A stretch of 10,635 bases of DNA from NCBI GenBank assembly GCA_015657535.1, contig JADHZB010001046.1, positions 1 through 10,635 on the forward strand, in the 5' to 3' direction. The position numbers and the translations under genes are program-made. Position 1 is the first letter of the stretch. Each line of letters begins with the position of its first letter. The notes below the pieces were generated by a model, which was not told where the DNA came from, searched no databases, and worked only from the letters and a program-made list of their open reading frames with translations. This DNA is from Nephromyces sp. MM_2019. Taxonomy: Eukaryota > Apicomplexa > Aconoidasida > Nephromycida. Below, piece by piece: positions 6,124-10,635 of this stretch.

Positions 6124-7592
6124 TTATTCTACGCACTGAATAGCTCCTCCTTTCACCATCTTCTGCACTTCATACGGTGACTTCCCGTCTATCAAGCAGC
6201 CCACGGCTTTGCTGTACACACAAAAATTGAGACAAATAAAATGAAGAAAGCTACACGAAAAACCAACACACACATACACACACATAAACACACAATCATA
6301 TACGCCCTAAGAATCAATCAAACACCATGTGCAGGCCCCCTGAGTTTTTCCTTCGATGAAACTAGTCAGCGTACCCAATGTAACCTCAATTACTACAAAG
6401 CACTCATATCACCTTCGATGCGCATACGAAAGCACCCCCAACACACACCCCCCCCACATGCGACTAAAACACCGAAAACCCCCTCCACACCAAGCTGCAA
6501 CTCCTCCAGTCCCCCCCTATACCCCCCATAACCCCCCCATCCTCTACACTCCTATACAACCCCCCATACTTTCTATACAACCCCCCACACCTTCTACACA
6601 ACCCCTCACATCCCCTACACAACTCCCCAAGCAACCCCCCATACCACCCCCTACACTTTCTATACAACCCCCCACACCTTCTACACAACCCCTCACATCC
6701 CCTACACAACTCCCCAAACAACCCCCCATACCACCCCCCACACCCACCAAGTTCCCAACACCTCCAAAACAGTGCCAGAAAAGTCTTTCGCCAAACTCTT
6801 TGCCCTCACAGTCCTAGAGATGTTCAAGATCTGATTCATTGAGAGGCTTCCACTATGTTTGATGTGCTTCACTTTCTTCCTATCTCTGGGGGGTTCCTTC
6901 AACTCCTTAAGTATGTGTGCGGTAGTACTAGGCACCACCTCAATCTTAGCCTGGCGATTCTGGCAGGTGAGCTTCACTGTAATCTTCAAACCCTTCCATT
7001 CCTGTGTTTGCTTGGCGATGTCATCACCCACCTTCTTCGCTGACATCTCAAGGGGACCGAGCTTAGGCCCCAGTATAGAGGAAGCACCATGCTCACCACC
7101 AGTTTGTCTTAGGTAGACTGTAGGGGGTGGGGGGGGTGGGGGTTATCTTGCTGTGTATGAGTTTGTGTGTGTGAGTCACTCAGTGTGTTTCATTCGTAGT
7201 GAGTTTGTGTGACATTCTGTGTGTGCCATTCGTTGTCAATTAGTGCGTGGAATAGTGTGTTAATGTGAGCTGGTGTGTTCTAGTGTTCATTCTGAAGTTA
7301 TGTATGTGCCGGTATACCCGTGTGCGGGAGTACGTCTTAGCATCTCTATTGCAAGGTGTGTGTATTAACGAATCTAAAACCTAAATTTGAGCGACTGCTG
7401 CATAGCCACCCCATATAAGCTGTTTAAGCACACACACATTCCGCATGATACACGAAAACCATCACTCCAAACACACCAAACGGAATAATACACACATACA
7501 CTTACACAGGCACACACACACAATTCAAAGAAAGCTTCACAACACACACACTTACCATAGGTGACTTGGTTAGGATCTAACCTTGGAGCCAT
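6124..7592 (-). CDS. RPL12: 60S ribosomal protein L12 (uL11), complete, three exons
   Basis: uL11 binds the GTPase-associated centre of the large-subunit rRNA and shapes the base of the P stalk where elongation factors act. Exon 1 (7592-7556) encodes [12 protein letters not shown] and ends G|GTAAGT. Exon 2 (7117-6748) follows CTACAG, completes Val13 and encodes [69 protein letters not shown] and [10 protein letters not shown], ending TG|GTGGGT. Exon 3 (6211-6124) follows TGTACAG, completes Cys136 and encodes [28 protein letters not shown] and TAA. All phases agree and the product is 164 aa; human RPL12 is 165. The N-terminal stalk-proximal domain and the C-terminal rRNA-binding domain (from about residue 75, with PPRDRKK and the VGCxxDG turn) are both intact. 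The start is set by family length and a good context (ACAAAATGG). It is likely highly and constitutively expressed. The residue sequence is conserved, but the introns are almost pure simple sequence. Confidence 0.97.
6212..6747 (-). other. RPL12: RPL12 intron 2 (536 nt)
   Basis: It starts TG|GTGGGTGTGG after Thr135 and ends TTTTTGTGTGTACAG before the VGCLIDG exon. The phase-2 join gives a Cys codon. On the sense strand the 5' third is G-rich minisatellite (complement of the CCCC runs at 6420-6747) and the 3' part is TG-rich with some ordinary sequence at 6310-6420. Unlike intron 1, it lacks a CA-rich 3' half. Confidence 0.95.
6571..6744. repeat. 87-bp minisatellite, two near-identical copies, in RPL12 intron 2
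   Basis: The unit beginning TTCTATACAACCCCCCACAC occurs at 6571 and 6658, 87 bp apart, with only a few differences (for example GCAA versus ACAA near the end). It has internal sub-repeats of the CTACACAACCCC type, and degenerate partial copies extend left to about 6500. The plus strand is C-rich with almost no G; translated frames give Pro/Thr/Gln or Gly/Cys repeats that are not genes. Confidence 0.9.
7118..7555 (-). other. RPL12: RPL12 intron 1 (438 nt) with complementary ends
   Basis: The donor is GTAAGTGTGTGTG at 7555; the acceptor is a C-rich tract plus CTACAG ending at 7118. On the sense strand the first ~150 nt are TG-rich (complement of the CA at 7400-7550) and the last ~240 nt are CA-rich and then C-rich (complement of the TG and G runs at 7124-7370). 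The two ends are therefore complementary in composition and could pair in the pre-mRNA. Confidence 0.95.
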
Positions 7593-7599
7593 TTTGTTG

Positions 7600-8040
7600 C
7601 AAAGGTTCTTGAACTTGACTAGGAGTCAGCTGCACACTGAACTGCAAGTACATCAAGCTCATGTGTATGTGTGTGTGTGTGTATGTGCGTATGAGTAGCA
7701 AGAGAGAGCGTTTGCCATAGTATGTATGTATTCAATAGGTAGAAGTAATCGCCGAGAGTTCTTATATCAGCGTGTGTGGGGGGGGGGTGTGAGATTGTGT
7801 GGGTGAACAAGCGTGTGTGTGGGTGAATAAATTTCTGTGTGGATGAATAAACTTGTGGGTGGATGTGTCTGGGTGCGTAAGGGAGTGTATTGGTGAATTA
7901 GTAGGTGTGTGCGAATGAACAAGCATGTGTATCTGTAAATACACTCGTGTCTGTGGTTGAATATGCGTGTGTGCAGTTTCAGGAGTGCATGTGTATATCA
8001 AAGTATAAGTACGTGTAAACGGATAATGTGTGCGAATATC
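7600..8040. other. TG-rich region upstream of RPL12
   Basis: 5' flank of RPL12 (minus strand). After about 50 bp of ordinary sequence it becomes TG-rich on the plus strand. From about 7795 to 7935 there is a degenerate repeat of about 28 bp, of the GTGTGGGTGAATAAACTTG type. A possible 5'-UTR acceptor (CTGACTCCTAG ending near 7619) precedes the start codon. The promoter should be here, but no clear element is visible. Thr/His frames on the minus strand are repeat translation. Confidence 0.6.
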
Positions 8041-8084
8041 CCTATTAACATGAAATAATTGTTAAACACCCAAGATAAGGATAA

Positions 8085-8270
8085 TAGAGCACACACACAC
8101 ACAAGTAGACGTCCTAGCAAGAACAGTTAGCAGTGACAATGTGCCTCGATATAGGAGCTCGTACACACTGGAGTAGCACACACACACTAGGGAAGCACAT
8201 ATACACTAGAGTAGCACACATAAACGGGAGCAGCACACACACATAGGAACTCACACACGCACGATAAACA
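8085..8270. repeat. CA-rich block with spaced GGAGTAGCACACA motifs
   Basis: CA repeats with a recurring module GAGTAGCACACA (about 8171, 8208) and related forms GGAAGCACATA (about 8193) and GGAGCAGCACACA (about 8227), roughly every 20-30 bp. The Val/Cys frame on the minus strand is repeat translation. No gene seen. Confidence 0.6.
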
Positions 8271-8450
8271 CTATATCTCCCTTTGTTCTCACAGAGAAAT
8301 CTCAAAAGCCTCAAAAAACTTAATCATATTCTCTCCCTCCTCCACATTTTCAATGAAGAAGAAAAAAATCAAATTTTCCCAGCAAAAATCGCCGCGATAA
8401 CACGAAGAGGGAGCTATACTTAATCTTACACTTAGGGAGTATCACAAATA
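8270..8450 (+). other. AT-rich non-repetitive island, possible exon
   Basis: CTCCCTTTGTTCTCACAG, a good acceptor, ends at about 8294. The next bases are open for about 34 codons in one plus frame (EISKASKNLIIFSPSSTF, then a Lys-rich stretch and KFSQQKSPR) to a TAA near 8400. The composition differs sharply from the flanking CA blocks and resembles the island at 8860-9130. No family is recognised. It could equally be regulatory or untranslated sequence. Confidence 0.2.
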
Positions 8451-8459
8451 CACACATCT

Positions 8460-8680
8460 AAAAATGCACACACGATTCAAGCACAATATACACATACAAT
8501 TCACACAGGCTCATATAAAATACACACACACAATAGATATACACAATTCATATACACACACAATAGACAAACATACACAATACAGATACACACACAGATA
8601 CACAACACACACGCAACACAAGCAATTTATACACAACAGCCAAACAATTCATACCCCAAAACTCACACACACACTAAGCA
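8460..8680. repeat. CA-rich simple sequence
   Basis: CACACA tracts interspersed with AATTCATA, AATAGA and AATACAG words (for example ACAATAGATATACACAATTC). The Thr/His/Ile-rich frame across it is repeat translation. No gene seen. Confidence 0.8.
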
Positions 8681-8868
8681 TCATGGCTCTCCCCAAAGTT
8701 TCATTAGCTTCACAAACACACAAGAATAATTGTGGCGCTCCAAAAAGTATCATCAGCTTCACGCATACACACGCACACACCCACACACACGTTCACACCC
8801 ACAGACACATACCAAACACACACACACAATAATCATTGCGGCTCTCTATAGAGTACCATCACATATAC
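8679..8868. repeat. Three diverged ~36-bp modules spaced by CA tracts
   Basis: Related non-CA modules start at about 8679 (CATCATGGCTCTCC...), 8725 (AATAATTGTGGCGCTCC...) and 8828 (AATAATCATTGCGGCTCTC...). The first two share a right end of the CATTAGCTTCAC / CATCAGCTTCAC type, and all share a GG(C)xCTC core and an AGT(A/T)(T/C)CAT element. CA tracts of different lengths separate them. The frame through them is not conserved (the third has a stop), so coding is unlikely. Confidence 0.65.
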
Positions 8869-9130
8869 ACTCCCTCGTCAGCAAAGCAAACAAGAAGATG
8901 AAAACAATCAAAATGAAGATTACACGTCATCTTCTAAAATATCAAATTTGTTGACTAAAAAATCATCAGTTTTTTCCCAAAAAAAGCTCTTCTAAATCAG
9001 CAGAAGATGCAGTTTGCAGCTTTATCATCAGAAGAGGAAAAAAGCCAAAAAATTTCTTTTTCTCACTTTAAAATACCTTCAGATCCAAGGAATTAGAAGA
9101 TGCAGAAAAGAGTCTTTAAACGATGCTTCC
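8860..9130 (+). other. AT-rich exon-like island, unrecognised
   Basis: Non-repetitive, AT-rich sequence between a CA block (left) and a G/TG block (right), the same setting as the RPL12 exons. On the plus strand CACTCCCTCGTCAG (ending near 8881) is a plausible acceptor. One frame then reads KQEDENNQNEDYTSSSKISN and on to a TAA at about 8995. A possible 32-nt GT-AG intron starting at GTTTTTTCCC near 8969 would link it to a frame reading QKMQFAALSSEEEKSQKISF and ending IPSDPRN. All parts are charged and low in complexity, and no family is recognised. GAAGATG/CATCTTC words recur on both strands, so the strand is uncertain. Confidence 0.25.
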
Positions 9131-9139
9131 TCTTCTTTG

Positions 9140-9480
9140 TGGGTGAGGAGAGCGGCGTTAGTCGACGAGAAAACACTTCGGGGGGGGTGAGGGGGCGGGA
9201 GAAGTTGGGATGGCTTTAGCGGGTGAGTTGACGGGGTTGGAGTGATGCTGGGAGGGACGGGTTAGTAGGTGTGTGCGTGTGTGTGCGGGGAGGGTATGAA
9301 GGTTGGGAAGCAGCGGTGGCTGTGAGGTGCTTCGCTTTGCTAGGAGGGCTTGCTGGGGGGTTGATGAGAAAAGTCTCGGAGGAATGAAGGAGGGGGAGGT
9401 GGTTATATAGGGGGGTGGTGGTGGAGGGGAAAGTGCTTCATTGAGGGATGACTCGTTAGGTTGTGCTGCTGACAGGTTAA
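9140..9480. other. G-rich plus strand, no gene seen
   Basis: Dense G runs (GGGGGGGG near 9180, GGGGGCGGGAG, GGGAGGGACGGG, GGAGGGGGAGG, GGGGGGTGGTGGTGGAGGGG). The spacing of at least four GGG runs is compatible with G-quadruplexes on the plus strand; this has not been tested. No credible coding frame was seen. Confidence 0.5.
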
Positions 9481-9510
9481 TTTGTGTGTCTTTGGGGGGC
9501 GTTTAAGGGT

Positions 9511-9622
9511 GTGTGTGGAGGTGAGCGTGCATGTGGAGGTGAGCGTGTGTGTGGAGGTGAGCGTGCATGTGGAGGTGAGCGTGTGTGTGGAGGTGAGCTT
9601 GTGTGTGGAGGTGACCGTGTGT
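9511..9622. repeat. 18-bp minisatellite with alternating variants
   Basis: TGGAGGTGAGCGTG recurs with an exact 18-bp period at 9516, 9534, 9552, 9570, 9588 and 9606. The linker alternates between CA and TG (GTGCATG / GTGTGTG) over the first five units, giving a 36-bp higher-order unit, and the last two units diverge. Because the period is a multiple of three, every frame yields a hexapeptide repeat (VEVSVC, GGERAC); I regard these as by-products. Confidence 0.9.
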
Positions 9623-9629
9623 ATGGAAT

Positions 9630-10200
9630 ATGCAGCAGAGGCGAGGGTAACATGGATCGGTTGCTACAAGCTTGTAGTGAGATGATAACGGAGCCATGCC
9701 ACTGTTACAAGAGGAGCTAGGTATATGGCTTCATGAGTGTGTGTGAGCTGTTAAGATATGCATCGGTAAGCACACACTTGTATGTGCATGCATGTCATCG
9801 ATAGCCTGGGTTTTGCTCCATGTGTGCGCGAATATTAGTATTCGTGGGTGTGTTTGTGTGCGTGTGAGCCTGTGTGGGCGTAGGAGTGTGTGTGGATATA
9901 TGCAAGTCTGTGTGAGTGTGTGCTCGTGTGCATGTGGGTGTGCGTGGTTGAAGAGTTTGTGCGTGTGTGCTGCTACGGTTTTCTTCAGTATATTTTGTTT
10001 ATGAATTGAGTTTTAATGCGGGATTGTGTGTGTGTGCATTCTTATATAGGTGACTGTTATACTCTCTAGTGAGTGTTGCGTGCTCTATAGCTACACTATT
10101 ATGCATTTGGAGTGTTAGCTTGGATGCGTGTTCGTATCACACGGTGCGTGTGTAGCTTCTTGATGAGTATGTGTGCGTGTGTGAATGCGTGAGCAGCTTA
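9630..10200. other. TG-rich spacer, no convincing gene
   Basis: Mostly TGTG simple sequence. A short non-repetitive stretch at 9640-9725 holds a plus-strand frame MDRLLQACSEMITEPCHCYK that ends in TAG directly before GTATAT, too little to call a gene. A TGCATGCA octamer lies at 9785-9792. Confidence 0.5.
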
Positions 10201-10480
10201 TATAATATATACACCCTTAATTTTGCTATAAAAAGGTTGAAGCTACGCTGATTCGACATATCAGCCTAGTGTAGTACTTAAAGACTGGTTTACTACGGTA
10301 TAAACACTAGGCTCAGTATGTGCGAGACGAAAGGCATTTCTCACGCTCCACTCAGTGAAGCTAGTAAACACAGGCGCAGCATTTATAGTAATAATACACA
10401 AGTAATCAACAATCCATTAGTTTACATGGATAGGAGTGAAAAACGCACAGATTTCGAGCTCATGTGCTAGCAATATCTAG
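10200..10480. other. Non-repetitive island with TATA-like box and inverted repeats
   Basis: This lies at the switch from TG to CA. TATAATATATA at 10201 and TATAAAAA at 10227-10234 are TATA-like. About 20 bp further, GCTGAT / ATCAGC (10247-10252 and 10260-10265) forms a 6-bp hairpin with a 7-nt loop. AGCCTAGTGT / ACACTAGGCT (10263-10272 and 10304-10313) forms a perfect 10-bp stem, with GTAGTA / TACTAC nested inside. I see no coding frame of note. A small structured RNA or a promoter is possible. Confidence 0.35.
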
Positions 10481-10503
10481 ACAAAAGCATTTGACACACA
10501 CAC

Positions 10504-10635
10504 AAAGTTATCTAATACACATACAAAGCTGTCTAACGCACACACACACACAAGGTGGTCTAACTCACGCACACACACACAAGGTGGTCTAACTCACGCA
10601 CACACACACAAGGTGGTCTAACTCACGCACACACA
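10504..10635. repeat. 29-bp CA-based minisatellite, continuing past the right edge
   Basis: AAGGTGGTCTAACTCACGCA plus CACACACAC repeats with an exact 29-bp period at 10552, 10581 and 10610. Diverged shorter units precede it at 10504 (20 bp, AAAGTTATCTAATACACATAC-like) and 10524 (28 bp). Homogeneity rises to the right, so the array was probably still expanding beyond the window. Confidence 0.9.

Noticed and set aside
6124..6211. C-terminal exon first read as Skp1-like ([15 protein letters not shown] resembles the Skp1 GKTPEEIRK helix)
   Set aside because: The upstream exons on the same strand are plainly RPL12, and the segment aligns with the uL11 C terminus (VGCxxDG), joining in phase.
6356..6817. 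153-codon plus-strand open frame rich in Pro/Thr/Gln
   Set aside because: It is the translation of the C-rich 87-bp minisatellite in RPL12 intron 2, and it overlaps the antisense of conserved RPL12 exon 2.
8464..8832. 122-codon plus-strand Thr/His-rich open frame
   Set aside because: It is CA-repeat translation with no conserved segment; the diverged modules inside it do not keep a common frame.
10247..10265. tRNA T-arm-like hairpin with TTCGA
   Set aside because: The stem and loop register does not fit a T arm, and no acceptor stem, D arm or A box is found around it.
10266..10300. GTGTAGTA resembling the branch-site recognition stretch of U2 snRNA
   Set aside because: Only this short word matches; the conserved U2 sequence upstream of it is absent.
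10504..10635. CRISPR array (29-bp repeats)
   Set aside because: The repeats are directly tandem with no unique spacers, and the window is eukaryotic with spliced nuclear genes.

Overview
The window is nuclear DNA of a unicellular eukaryote. It holds two conserved eukaryotic genes with GT-AG introns, both on the minus strand, set in a very large amount of (TG)n/(CA)n-type simple sequence and minisatellites. The style suggests an apicomplexan, most likely a coccidian: long Ser/Pro and Thr/His low-complexity inserts inside a conserved membrane protein, and microsatellite-filled introns. This placement is inference from style, not from a phylogenetic marker, and I hold it at about 50%.

Layout. 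(1) 1-129 is the start of an intron, on the minus strand, filled with a 20-bp minisatellite. (2) 130-3430 is RFT1, an ER membrane protein of dolichol-linked oligosaccharide / N-glycan biosynthesis. It has two exons here, split by a 49-nt intron, and its 3' end lies beyond the left edge. (3) 3431-5400 is TG-rich and then CA-rich spacer, with one weak coding candidate near 4835-5007. (4) 5420-5826 is a candidate small two-exon gene for an unrecognised protein of about 102 residues with one membrane segment. (5) 6124-7592 is RPL12 (uL11), complete in three exons, 164 aa. Its two introns are 536 and 438 nt and are full of C-rich minisatellite and TG/CA repeats. (6) 7600-10635 is repetitive spacer with AT-rich islands at 8270-8420 and 8860-9130, an 18-bp minisatellite near 9511, a structured TATA-containing island at 10200-10480, and a 29-bp minisatellite running off the right edge.

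The most striking property is architectural. Read on the plus strand, most spacers and RPL12 intron 1 are a TG-rich half followed by a CA-rich half, so exons tend to have CA on the left and TG on the right. On the sense strand this gives introns that open with GTGTGT-like sequence and close with ACACAC/C-rich sequence before AG, so the two ends are complementary. RFT1 also carries four near-perfect GTGTANNTACAC palindromes inside coding sequence, read in two different codon frames.

RPL12 and RFT1 have unrelated functions (ribosome GTPase centre; ER glycosylation) and no operon-like link is implied. No tRNA, rRNA, CRISPR array or recognisable transposon was found.
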